A stretch of 31,627 nt of DNA from DATLXH01 sp035576005 (GCA_035576005.1 DATLXH010000164.1:1-31627); one strand, 5' to 3'; counted from the stretch's first letter, positions 6,442 through 14,013 are shown. The notes: generated from the letters alone by a model not told the origin. A program made the numbers and translations.

Positions 6442-8655
6442 CTACGAGCGCGAGGCTCCGCTCCATCTGGCGAGGGCGGCTCCCAGTTCCTGCTGCTTGG
6501 TCGGCTTGGACAGATAATCATCCATACCGGCAGCGAGGCATTTTTCGCGGTCGCCTTCCATCGCATGCGCAGTCATCGCAATGATTCGGGTCTTCCTCGA
6601 CGCCCCTTCATGCTTCCTGATTTCAATCGTTGCCTGATAGCCGTCGACTACCGGCATCTGACAGTCCATGAGGATGACGTGGTAACTCTTCCGCTTAACC
6701 GCCTCGATCGCTTCGTTCCCGTTCGTGACCGCGTCTGCGTTGTAGCCCAGGCTTTGCAGCTGGCTCAGCGTCAGCTTCCGATTGAGCGGCTTGTCCTCAG
6801 CCAGCAGGATGTTTACCTCCGAGGGTGAGATCGAAGTCGTTGCGACCAGCGGTATGGTGGAATCGTTTTCCGTCTCGTTCGTGCTCCCTCGCCGGTATTC
6901 GCGAGCGAGAGCCACCGTGAGGCAGTCGAAGAGCTCCGAAGGCTCGACCGGCTTTGATAGATAGGAAGAAAGCCCGATCTCCCGCATTTCTTCGTCGTCG
7001 ACCTGCTCGCCGAGCGGGATCATCATGACCAGAGCGGTGTCCGAAATCTGCGGATCACTCTTGAGCCGGCGCGCCAGATCCAGACCATCAAAGCTTCCCA
7101 GCTTGGAATCAAAGATCACCAGTTTGTAAGGGTCGCCCAGAGCGACCTCACTTCTCACGCGCTCGATCGCCTGATCGACCGACGTGGCCGACCTGCTGCG
7201 TAGACCCCACGACGAGAGATGGGCATCGATGACTTTGCGGCTTGTTTCGTTGTCATCAACAATCAGAGCGCGAGAGCCGGGGAAGGAAAGCTTCGAGGCG
7301 GCAATCGGAAGCTTGGCGCTGGTTCGTTTCTCGAAGGGAATGGTGAACCAGAAGGTGGAGCCTTTTTCCGGCTGACTCTCCACTCCGATCATCCCACCCA
7401 TGAGCTCTACCAGTTGCCTGGACGTTGACAGGCCGAGTCCAATGCCGCCGTGCTTGCGGGTTGTGGTTCCGTCGGCCTGAGAGAATGATTGGAAGATGAG
7501 CGGCTGATCGGCAGGAGCGATTCCGATGCCTGTGTCTTTGACAGTCACCTTGACCAGCAGGTGCGTCGCCGTCTCACGATCGGCCTGGACCGAAACAATG
7601 ACCGTCCCGCTTTCCGTGAACTGCACGGCATTCGTGACGACGTTGGTGAGCACCTGACGGAATCGCGCTGCGTCCCCGCGCAGGACGAGCGGAAGAGAGG
7701 GATCGATTTCGGTCCTCACCTCGATCGACTTCTCCATGGCGAGGATTTTCATGACGTCGACAACGCGGCTGACAGTCCGATTCAGATCGAAGTCGCTCGT
7801 GGTGATCGAGAGCGTTCCTGCCTCGAGCTTCGATACATGCAGGATGTTGTTGATGATCCCGAGCAGAGAGTCGGCACTGGATGACGCTGCCTGCGCGAAC
7901 TCCCGCTGCTGCTCGTTGAGAGGCGAATCGAGTAAAAGTCCAAGCATCCCGACGATTCCGTGCATCGGAGTCCGCACTTCGTGCGTCACATTCGTGAGGA
8001 ACTGCGATTTCAGGCGAGCGGACTCGAGGGCGCCATCTCGCGCCTTCCCGAGCTCGACTTCCATCTGCTTGCGATCGCTGATGTCGCGGAAGATGACGCG
8101 GACGAGGACCGTCTTGTCCATGATCACTTTCGGATTCAGCGTTCCCTCAGCCGTCACCCGTCTGCCGTTCTGCGACACAAAGACCGTTTCGATCGGTTCC
8201 GGCTCCCCGGACTGCACCACGCGCGCAAAGACTTCACTGAACGTGTCGCGCGCCTCCTTATGCAGGGTGTCGGTGACGTAAAGAGGGGTGATGTCCTCGT
8301 CGAAATAATCGAGAGTCTGACGCCAGCCGAGGTTTGCGTGCATCAACCGGCCATCATTGCGGATCGTGAGGATCAGATCATGTGCGCTGTCAAAAAGATC
8401 GCGGAACCGCTCGTCGCTTTCCTTGAGTGCTTCCTTCAGATGTTCCGCGTCGCGCATGTTGCGCTCGATGGAGGAGAGCTGGCGGCGCACGTTGAGCTGC
8501 GTCATCACCTGCACTCCGAGTGAGCGCAGTCCTCGGGACTGCACGTCGGTGAAACGATGGGGAGTGCGGTCCATGACTTCCAGAGCTCCAACAGCCAGCC
8601 CATCCGCCATCAAGGGAACACCGGCATAGAAGCGAACGAACGGTGGCGAGCTCAC
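6442..8655 (-). CDS. hybrid sensor histidine kinase (GAF remnant-PAS-HisKA-HATPase-REC-REC)
   Basis: This 737-residue open frame carries, in order, the C-terminal half of a GAF domain (1-60), a PAS domain (about 78-195), a HisKA dimerisation domain with FLTNVTHEVRTP and phospho-acceptor His225, and an HATPase domain (about 325-440; N box VVTNAVQFT, G1 DTGIGI, G2 GGIGLGLS). Two receiver domains follow: REC1 (about 462-585, Asp516, Lys568) and REC2 (about 614-730, acidic E620/D621, Asp664, Lys717). No TM helix is seen, so it is probably cytoplasmic. Autophosphorylation at His and phosphotransfer to the RECs is established for the family. No HPt domain or partner regulator gene is adjacent. The protein was probably longer: the same GAF domain continues upstream in another frame to a start at 8962, separated by a frameshift near 8692. 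The start at 8655 is only the first codon in this frame, so a functional start is unproven. Confidence 0.9.
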   Translation of the reverse strand: MSSPPFVRFYAGVPLMADGLAVGALEVMDRTPHRFTDVQSRGLRSLGVQVMTQLNVRRQLSSIERNMRDAEHLKEALKESDERFRDLFDSAHDLILTIRNDGRLMHANLGWRQTLDYFDEDITPLYVTDTLHKEARDTFSEVFARVVQSGEPEPIETVFVSQNGRRVTAEGTLNPKVIMDKTVLVRVIFRDISDRKQMEVELGKARDGALESARLKSQFLTNVTHEVRTPMHGIVGMLGLLLDSPLNEQQREFAQAASSSADSLLGIINNILHVSKLEAGTLSITTSDFDLNRTVSRVVDVMKILAMEKSIEVRTEIDPSLPLVLRGDAARFRQVLTNVVTNAVQFTESGTVIVSVQADRETATHLLVKVTVKDTGIGIAPADQPLIFQSFSQADGTTTRKHGGIGLGLSTSRQLVELMGGMIGVESQPEKGSTFWFTIPFEKRTSAKLPIAASKLSFPGSRALIVDDNETSRKVIDAHLSSWGLRSRSATSVDQAIERVRSEVALGDPYKLVIFDSKLGSFDGLDLARRLKSDPQISDTALVMMIPLGEQVDDEEMREIGLSSYLSKPVEPSELFDCLTVALAREYRRGSTNETENDSTIPLVATTSISPSEVNILLAEDKPLNRKLTLSQLQSLGYNADAVTNGNEAIEAVKRKSYHVILMDCQMPVVDGYQATIEIRKHEGASRKTRIIAMTAHAMEGDREKCLAAGMDDYLSKPTKQQELGAALARWSGASRS

Positions 8656-8962
8656 CAGAGGGTGCGTCGCTAGTCGTGGGTCGGCCAGAGTGTATCACCA
8701 CCATGTCCGATGTCTCGATGGCACCGTTTGCGAGGCAGAGCTTCCGTGGAAGGCTCGTGATATCCCAGCCCACCTTCGCCTTGTACCACTGCCGACCCGC
8801 GTCAACGAACCCGATCATCGCCACCGGAGTGCCGCAAAGTTGCGCCGCGATCTGCGCCATATCGTCGAACAACTCTTCGGGAGGCGTGTCGAGGATCAGA
8901 AAACCATTCAGGGCGGAAATTCGCTTCGCCTCGTCGGACAGCTGAGGAGGGACAGTCGTCAT
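8656..8962 (-). pseudogene. N-terminal GAF half of the hybrid kinase, frameshifted
   Basis: From the ATG at 8962 the frame encodes a typical GAF N terminus of bacterial sensor kinases (LSDEAKRISALNGFLILDTPPEELFDDMA, broken here as LSDEAKRISALNG then FLILDTPPEELFDD, with GRQWYKAKVGW and CLANGAIETSDMVVI) for 90 codons to about 8693. Continuing in that frame gives non-family sequence. Shifting frame at 8691-8692 restores LADPRLATHPLVSSPPFVRFYAG, the expected GAF continuation, which enters the 6442-8655 frame. The net change is one extra base or two missing bases. With the shift repaired the kinase would be about 839 residues. A real mutation, a sequencing or assembly error, or programmed frameshifting are all possible; no slippery homopolymer is visible at the site, which reads ATACACTCT on the coding strand. 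Confidence 0.85.
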
Positions 8963-9085
8963 CAGGGAACCTTTTTTGTTGGAATTGGCAGGTTTCGGAA
9001 TCGAGAATTATACAGCGCCGGGGCTCGAACGGGAGGTTTTCCGTCTCACCTGATTCCCCTGCGCCAAACCAGCGCAACGTAGCAG

Positions 9086-9108
9086 AAAACGGGCTCCAAC
9101 CGACCCGT
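9086..9108 (-). terminator. candidate Rho-independent terminator after arsC
   Basis: On the minus strand ACGGG (9108-9104) pairs with CCCGT (9093-9089) across a 10-base loop and is followed directly by a short T-run. It begins 13 bases past the arsC stop and lies before the kinase start at 8962, separating the two genes. The stem is only 5 bp, so strength is uncertain. Confidence 0.45.
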
Positions 9109-9120
9109 GAAGGAGCGTCC

Positions 9121-9561
9121 TTACCGCGGGACAAGCGATGCGACCAGCCCATTGATCCGACTTCGCAACTCGTCGCGGGTAGCGAGAAAGCGATCGTAGC
9201 GTGTCAGGGGATCATCCTCGCCCCACGACGGATCGACGATAGGCCAGTGCTCCATCCGCACCGCCTTCGGCCAGACGGGGCAATCCGCTGCTGCCGAGTC
9301 ACAGACCGTCACGACGAGATCAAGCGGTCGATCCATCAACTCCGACGCGTGTTTCGAGCGCGCGGAGCTCATGTCGGCGCCCAGGGCTTCCATCGCCTTA
9401 ACCGCAAGGGGGTGCACCCATCCCGTAGGTTTCGAGCCTGCCGAGAATGGCTCGATGATCTCGCCATGATCGAGCCTCGTCAGCGCTTCAGCCATCTGGC
9501 TCCGCGCGGCGTTACCGGTGCAGAGGAACATGACCGAGAGTTTCTGTTTTGCCTTTTCCAT
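9121..9561 (-). CDS. arsC: arsenate reductase, thioredoxin-coupled (LMW-PTP fold)
   Basis: This 146-residue protein of the low-molecular-weight phosphatase superfamily has the P-loop CTGNAAR (Cys14-Arg20, CX5R). It also has the redox pair Cys87 and Cys94 in VTVCDSAAADCP, with the same 7-residue spacing as Cys82/Cys89 of S. aureus ArsC. Those three cysteines define thioredoxin-coupled arsenate reductases, which reduce arsenate to arsenite in the cytoplasm, and separate them from plain protein tyrosine phosphatases. HWPIVDPSWGED near residue 110 is the usual aspartate loop. It stands alone: no arsR, arsB or acr3 is nearby, so export must be encoded elsewhere. The ATG at 9561 has no clear ribosome binding site. 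Only 13 bases separate the start from repeat A, so its promoter would have to lie inside the repeat. Confidence 0.92.
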   Translation of the reverse strand: MEKAKQKLSVMFLCTGNAARSQMAEALTRLDHGEIIEPFSAGSKPTGWVHPLAVKAMEALGADMSSARSKHASELMDRPLDLVVTVCDSAAADCPVWPKAVRMEHWPIVDPSWGEDDPLTRYDRFLATRDELRSRINGLVASLVPR

Positions 9562-9574
9562 GGCTGGATTCTAG

Positions 9575-9833
9575 CCCGCATTTCTCACAGACCTTTGTCG
9601 TGCGACGGCGGAGAGTGGCCTGGATGCGAGGCGCACGGCGATTTTGCGACGAAGGCATGGTCGACACAATGTCGAGAGCAACCGGGGCGGGTGTAGGGAC
9701 GCAGGGCCTGCGTCCGGCACCCAGCCATTCTCATCAGGAATCTGCATCCCGGCATGGACCCTCGTCCAAATCGATGGCCGACCAGAATCTTCGCGGTCAG
9801 GGACAGGGTACCGGCCGCACGCCGTGCGGCCCT
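9575..9833 (+). repeat. Composite repeat A+B, copy 3 (lacks right A terminus)
   Basis: The left half of element A starts at 9575 and its central hairpin (about 9656-9671) is degenerate. Element B follows, with arms at 9695-9722 and 9806-9833. The unit ends with B; no right A terminus follows. In B's second hairpin (9813-9831) the third base pair is C-G where copy 2 has A-T, so both sides changed together and the local stem is kept. Confidence 0.82.
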
Positions 9834-9912
9834 ACGCCCGCCCGGATCGCGGCACGACCAGGCCGCTTTCCAGCAGCCATGCTGCCTCTCGTATCGCTGG
9901 TTGGAATTGTGA

Positions 9913-9929
9913 ACGTTTTGGACGTTTTT
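9913..9929. promoter_or_regulatory. short direct repeat ACGTTTT x2 upstream of the SDR gene
   Basis: ACGTTTT occurs at 9913-9919 and again at 9922-9928, a 9-base period within an AT-richer segment about 90 bases upstream of the SDR start. It could be a regulator site or chance; there is no supporting second example in the window. Confidence 0.2.
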
Positions 9930-10016
9930 AGGCATACAACTTGAAGTCGACACCCATTTGGTGCCGCAGTCACACGAGCATACGCCGGACGGAGACGTTC
10001 ACAGCGAGGACAGATT

Positions 10017-11513
10017 ATGAAGGTATTGATCATCGGAGGAACCGGGCTGATAGGAGACGCAACTGTCGTCTCTCTCCTTCGCCGCGGACACACGGTACGA
10101 CTCGTGTCCCGTCACGCTGACAACGACATAAGGAAATGGCCCCAGGGCGTAGAGGCTCACAAGGGCGACGTAAGCGATCCGCGAACCCTGAGCGGCGCGG
10201 CCCTCGGCTGCGACGCCGTAATTCATGTGGCCGGGATCGTTGCGGAACGTCCTCCGGAGGTCACCTTCGAGAAGGTGAACGTGGAGGGCACGCAACATGT
10301 GATCGAGGAGTGTCAGCGTTCGGGAGCGGTAAGACTCATTTTCATTTCATCGCTGGGAGCCGACCGAGGCCGGTCGCCTTACCATCAATCCAAAATGAAG
10401 GCTGAGGATCTCGTTCGCGCTTCCGGGCTGGACTGGACGGTGGTTCGTCCGGGCAACGTTTACGGTCCGGGCGACGCCGTGATCTCTGCGCTGCTGAAGA
10501 TGGTTAGAACGCTCCCGATCATTCCTGTCATCGACGACGGGAATCAGAAGTTTCAGCCGATCTGGTGCGAGGATCTGGGAGAAGGACTTGCGGTCGTTGC
10601 AGAGAGGAGCGATCTTTCGCACGAGACACTCGAGCTTGCAGGTGACGACCTGACGAGCATGAACGACCTGCTCGAGCACTTCTCGAGGATCACCGAGAGA
10701 AGTCCTTTCACGCTGTCACTCCCCACTGCAGTCGCGTCGATTGCGACCAGATTCGCGTCGGCGACCGGTGTCACGATGCCGATCGACGACTCGCAACTTA
10801 CGATGCTGCGGGAAGAGAACTACATCCGAGGCTCTTCGGAGAATTCATTGGTAACGAGGCTGGCAATTACCCCCACTCCCCTGGCCGAAGGTCTCGCGCG
10901 ACTTGCTGATGCCGCACCCGAACAACTGCCAGCTGAGGGGATCGACGGGCTGAAAGTCAAACGATTCTGGGCCGATATCGCAGGCAGTGAGATGAGCGCA
11001 GCGCAGATTTTCAATCTCTTTCGCTCGCGCTGTAACGACATCATGCCGCTCGAGTTCAATGCTGAGAACCGTCTTCAGCCGGGACTTCTCTGTGAAGGCG
11101 ACACGCTTACCGCGGAGCTGCCTTTCAGAGGAAACATTCAAATGCGGGTTGTCGAAGTCGACGAGCTCACGCTGACATTCTCTACGTTGCAGGGACATCC
11201 GTTGGCTGGAATCGTCCGATTCGCGGTCGAGCAGATGAGCACCGGCCTTCGATTCGCTGTCGAGACCTACAGTCGATCGGCAGACTTGTTTGACGCCATC
11301 GCCATGAAAACGGTTGGCGGGGTACTTCAGGATCGGAACTGGAAGGCCGTGGTCACGCGTGTAGTCGAGCTGTCAGGAGGCCAGGCCGGCAGTGGAGTTC
11401 AGCAGCATTCAGCGAGCCTGCGAGGTGACGAAGCGGAGCGGGTCGAGTCGTGGATCGAGACCATGATCATCGATCGCCAGCGCGACGTGAATATTGCCGC
11501 GATCAGCGCGTAG
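10017..11513 (+). CDS. NAD(P)-binding epimerase-like SDR fused to a DUF1990-like domain
   Basis: This 498-residue two-domain protein starts with a Rossmann-fold atypical SDR. It has the dinucleotide motif GGTGLIG (7-13), the acidic GDVSDP around 50-55, and Tyr122-x3-Lys126 in SPYHQSK. VRPGNVYGPG near 144-152 and the substrate-side region to about 300 resemble NDUFA9/UDP-sugar epimerase-like SDRs. The C-terminal part (about 315-455) resembles DUF1990, with LTFSTLQGHPLAGIVRF, the SRSAD turn and RNWKAVVTRVVELSGG. The catalytic substrate is unknown for both parts. GAGGA lies a suitable distance before ATG 10017, supporting the start. The gene is monocistronic as far as can be seen and ends 22 bases from the convergent DCC gene. 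The SDR half is certain; the DUF1990 assignment rests on remembered motifs. Confidence 0.85.
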   Translation: MKVLIIGGTGLIGDATVVSLLRRGHTVRLVSRHADNDIRKWPQGVEAHKGDVSDPRTLSGAALGCDAVIHVAGIVAERPPEVTFEKVNVEGTQHVIEECQRSGAVRLIFISSLGADRGRSPYHQSKMKAEDLVRASGLDWTVVRPGNVYGPGDAVISALLKMVRTLPIIPVIDDGNQKFQPIWCEDLGEGLAVVAERSDLSHETLELAGDDLTSMNDLLEHFSRITERSPFTLSLPTAVASIATRFASATGVTMPIDDSQLTMLREENYIRGSSENSLVTRLAITPTPLAEGLARLADAAPEQLPAEGIDGLKVKRFWADIAGSEMSAAQIFNLFRSRCNDIMPLEFNAENRLQPGLLCEGDTLTAELPFRGNIQMRVVEVDELTLTFSTLQGHPLAGIVRFAVEQMSTGLRFAVETYSRSADLFDAIAMKTVGGVLQDRNWKAVVTRVVELSGGQAGSGVQQHSASLRGDEAERVESWIETMIIDRQRDVNIAAISA

Positions 11514-11535
11514 CCATGGGGCTGTGACGATTGAC

Positions 11536-11994
11536 TTACTCTCCGAAGGAGACGGAAGACGGTCTGTACTGACAGTGCTCGCCGCATCCGAGGCGATATC
11601 GATTCTTCGCTACCCAACGGTAGAGCTTGTCTCCGATGGTTCGAGCGTAGGGAAGACGAAAGATCCATGAGATCAGTCGCCCCTTGGGAAGCACGTTGAG
11701 CAGCTGCTCGATCGCCGCTCGCCCCTGCCATGTCTCGCCGCCGGGACCTACCATCTGTACCGCTTCCGAAAAGGAGCCCGGAGGGATCCACGGGAAGCGT
11801 GCCTGAACTCCCGGCGCCTGAAACGGCACGAGCTCCAGGTGTCCGTTGGAATCCCACCTCCGAAGTACCCCGACGAGACGCTTACACATCTTGCAGACGC
11901 CATCGAAGACCACTGTGTACGGCCGGCCCTGCTCGGTTACACGCAGGTCGCGATCGGCACCCTGCACGGTGAATCTCACAACTTCGACGGTCAC
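11536..11994 (-). CDS. DCC family (DUF393) thiol-disulfide oxidoreductase-like protein
   Basis: This 152-residue protein has the DUF393 signature VVFDGVCKMC (Cys34, Cys37) after a beta strand, a GRAAIEQLL segment, and a C-terminal YRWVAKNRYRLGCGEHC motif with two more cysteines. Members are predicted thioredoxin-like redox proteins; substrates are not established. The chosen GTG start at 11994 overlaps the TGA of the upstream OsmC gene by 4 bases (GTGA) and has GAGG about 7 bases upstream. A longer frame to 12210 would run through the OsmC gene and lacks family similarity. It is the last gene of an EAL-OsmC-DCC unit with coupled frames, suggesting a shared redox-linked role (inference). Confidence 0.9.
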   Translation of the reverse strand: MTVEVVRFTVQGADRDLRVTEQGRPYTVVFDGVCKMCKRLVGVLRRWDSNGHLELVPFQAPGVQARFPWIPPGSFSEAVQMVGPGGETWQGRAAIEQLLNVLPKGRLISWIFRLPYARTIGDKLYRWVAKNRYRLGCGEHCQYRPSSVSFGE

Positions 11995-12362
11995 GATCGT
12001 GCCTCGATCATCATCGCAGGTCCCTGTTTGAAGGTGTGATGAACGGGACATAGCGCAGCGGCCCGTTCGGCTGCCGCCCATCGCTCCTTCGGTAGATCCG
12101 GCCAAACGATCGTCAACGCGATCTGACCAAGCCTGTGAGGATTCTCCACGAACTTCCACGTCACTTCGATTGACAGGCTGGCGGCCTTCAGGTTCGCGTG
12201 CGTAGCCCACGACGCCAGGACACTGTGAGTACAGGACGCCAGACCACTGGCGATCATGTGATACGGAGAGAAGGATTGATCATAGGACTCTGCCTCGATT
12301 GTCAGAACGCCGTCTGAGGCTTCCAACCGGATCGACTCCTCGCTCGTCAACGTAATTTTCAA
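11991..12362 (-). CDS. OsmC/Ohr family peroxidase-like protein
   Basis: This 123-residue OsmC-fold protein has the helix with SGLASCTHSVLASWA carrying Cys44 and the second conserved cysteine Cys105 in LCPVHHT. The two-cysteine pattern is that of OsmC/YhfA-like proteins, many of which reduce organic hydroperoxides. The start is a TTG at 12362: GAGGAGG lies 5 bases upstream, and the TTG overlaps the EAL gene stop (TTGA). A longer frame to 12419 lies inside the EAL gene. The stop overlaps the DCC gene start. It therefore sits as the middle gene of a three-gene coupled operon. Confidence 0.9.
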   Translation of the reverse strand: MKITLTSEESIRLEASDGVLTIEAESYDQSFSPYHMIASGLASCTHSVLASWATHANLKAASLSIEVTWKFVENPHRLGQIALTIVWPDLPKERWAAAERAAALCPVHHTFKQGPAMMIEARS

Positions 12363-13306
12363 CGAGACCTCCTCACACGCTTCTTCTTGACGTCGCCACT
12401 TGCCGAGAGCTGCTGGCACAGCGTGTCAATGGGAAGGGCCTCGTAGAAGAGGTATCCCTGAATCATGTCGCATTCAAGCTGATCGAGGAAGGCTAACTGA
12501 TCCTGATTCTCGACACCTTCAGCGATAACCTTGAGTCCAAGAGAGCGCGCCATGGTTGAGATCGCGGTGACGATCGTCTGATCTTTGTGATCGGTGGCGA
12601 GGTTCTCCACGAACGTACCGGGAATCTTGAGACCATCAACAGGAAAATGCCGGAGCCAGGCAAGTGAAGAGTGCCCGGTACCGAAATCATCGAGCCAGAT
12701 CTGTACACCGAGTTTCTTGAGTCTCTTGAAAAGCTTCATCGCGGTCTCGGGATCTTCGATCGCACTCGTCTCGGTCAGCTCGAGGTTGAGCATGGAAGGG
12801 TCGAACCCGGACGCATCCATCGATGCTCGAAGACGTTTGATGATCCCCGACTCGAAGAACTCCTTCGCGGAGAGGTTGAGATTGAGCCTCAAATCGGTCA
12901 CACCCGACGTGCTCCATGAGTTTGCGTCTGAGCAGGCGCGACTCATCGACCAGTCGTCAAGCTGGAAGATTGCGCTCCCCTCTTCGGCTGCGGCCGCAAC
13001 TTCTCCAGCCTTGCCGGAATGCTTGCCTGGCTTGCGCCATCGGAGCAGGGCCTCTGCGGCCACGGCGCGGCCCGTCCTTCGATCAACGATCGGTTGATAG
13101 TGAAGCTCGAAGTCTTCCCCTTCGACCGCCTTCTTTATCGTCCTGGCGCTTTTCATAGAGTTCTTCACTTCAAGATTGATACCTTCGAGCTCCCGCAGCA
13201 GCGGTCCATCGCAGGCTCCCGCTCGCCTACGACCTACCGGCTCCATCATCACGATTTTCCAAGCCTCGTCCGACACAGGGGGTAGGAAAACAACCTCGAG
13301 CGTCAC
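12359..13306 (-). CDS. EAL domain protein, c-di-GMP phosphodiesterase-like, no GGDEF
   Basis: This 315-residue protein is a stand-alone EAL domain (about 55-300) with a short N-terminal segment and a basic tail (KKKRVRRSR). Catalytic-motif residues present are E85 in AEALLRW, N144 in LNLNLS, E176 in ELTE, D206-D207 in DDFGTG, K227, E263 and E266 in EGVE, and Q283 in QGYLF. The aspartate that usually follows Lys-Ile in LKID is proline here (LKIP, P229), so catalytic competence needs testing. No GGDEF, PAS, REC or TM region is visible. The GTG start at 13306 is tentative: GAGGA abuts it too closely, and ATG codons at residues 20-21 are alternatives. It opens the EAL-OsmC-DCC operon and is divergent from an HTH-only LuxR-type gene 37 bases away. 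Confidence 0.92.
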   Translation of the reverse strand: MTLEVVFLPPVSDEAWKIVMMEPVGRRRAGACDGPLLRELEGINLEVKNSMKSARTIKKAVEGEDFELHYQPIVDRRTGRAVAAEALLRWRKPGKHSGKAGEVAAAAEEGSAIFQLDDWSMSRACSDANSWSTSGVTDLRLNLNLSAKEFFESGIIKRLRASMDASGFDPSMLNLELTETSAIEDPETAMKLFKRLKKLGVQIWLDDFGTGHSSLAWLRHFPVDGLKIPGTFVENLATDHKDQTIVTAISTMARSLGLKVIAEGVENQDQLAFLDQLECDMIQGYLFYEALPIDTLCQQLSASGDVKKKRVRRSR

Positions 13307-13343
13307 TCCTCAGATGAGAAGGCTCAATTGAGAGGGAGCGACC

Positions 13344-13634
13344 ATGAAAGATGATCGAACTGCGTCGTCCGTCAGCACACTGAAGCATGCGGTGTCCGCA
13401 CCAATCCCGGAAGCGAACCTGTCACGTCTCACAAGTCGCGAAGCGGCCATTCTGAGCGAATTGTTCCGAGGTCGAACCAACCCACAGATCGCCTCCACTC
13501 TCGGAATCAGTCGGGAGACGGTGAAAACTCACGTGTCTCACATCCTCTGCAAGCTCGGCCTTCGCACGCGTGACGAACTTACACGTCGGCGACAAGCCGC
13601 TGCGGTCATGCCCTCCCCCGAGGGCCGCGAGTAA
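13344..13634 (+). CDS. LuxR-type HTH-only transcriptional regulator
   Basis: This 96-residue protein is essentially one GerE/LuxR helix-turn-helix domain (about 27-83; LTSREAAILSELFRG, then NPQIASTLGISRETVKTHVSHILCKLGL). No receiver or ligand-binding domain is present; the first 26 residues are low in pattern. DNA binding is established for the fold. GAGGGAG sits about 5 bases before ATG 13344, supporting the start. It is divergent from the EAL operon with only 37 bases between starts, so each promoter must overlap the other gene's 5' end, and a regulatory link is likely (inference). Confidence 0.9.
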   Translation: MKDDRTASSVSTLKHAVSAPIPEANLSRLTSREAAILSELFRGRTNPQIASTLGISRETVKTHVSHILCKLGLRTRDELTRRRQAAAVMPSPEGRE

Positions 13635-13751
13635 ACCAACCCTCGTTAGGAAGCGAGCCGGGTTCGAGCACGGAAAGATCCTCGAGCGCACTCAAACGGG
13701 GGACTCGGAGGGTGGGATTTTTCGTCATTTGTGGAGCAAATCTTCAGTCCG

Positions 13752-13779
13752 TAGAACGCACGTGCTCTCCAGCTAAAAT
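13752..13779 (+). promoter_or_regulatory. possible promoter for the zinc-ribbon gene
   Basis: TAAAAT at 13774-13779 resembles a -10 box, with a poor -35 match TAGAAC at 13752-13757 and a 16-base spacer containing the palindrome GCACGTGC (13758-13765). The start codon is 39 bases downstream. Weak evidence. Confidence 0.25.
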
Positions 13780-13817
13780 CGGCATCGATCTTGAGTATTG
13801 GACAGGAGAGAGATCCG

Positions 13818-14000
13818 ATGAAAAAAGCGAAAACAAACAGCTGCGCCTTCTGCGGTCATTCAAGCGTCGCTCACCTCGACGGACAGCGTTGCGTTCTGTG
13901 CAGCTGCCGGATGAGCGAACCGGATGCCGTCCAGGAATCATTGACGTTTCGGACGTCGCTTCCAATCAAGACGACCGCGAACAAAAATCGCGGCCACTAA
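13818..14000 (+). CDS. small zinc-ribbon-like protein
   Basis: This 60-residue protein has seven candidate metal ligands packed in its first half: Cys9, Cys12, His14, His19, Cys25, Cys28 and Cys30 (CAFCGH, then H, then CVLCSC). That spacing is what a zinc ribbon or knuckle would use. The second half is polar and probably disordered. I do not recognise a named family. ATG 13818 has AGGAGAGAG upstream, a good ribosome binding site. The stop at 14000 lies 13 bases from the convergent M56 gene. Its role is unknown; binding nucleic acid or a protein partner is only a possibility. Confidence 0.7.
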   Translation: MKKAKTNSCAFCGHSSVAHLDGQRCVLCSCRMSEPDAVQESLTFRTSLPIKTTANKNRGH

Positions 14001-14013
14001 CTCGGCTCCACGC

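Larger units (their letters stand above)
9562..10016. other. gene-free stretch: repeat plus upstream region of the SDR gene
   Basis: About 455 bases between divergent arsC and the SDR-DUF1990 gene. The first 60% is composite repeat A/B (9575-9833). The remaining 180 bases include a less GC-rich segment around 9901-9950 that likely holds the SDR-gene promoter, although I see no convincing -35/-10 pair. A GAGGA ribosome binding site precedes the ATG at 10017. Confidence 0.7.
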
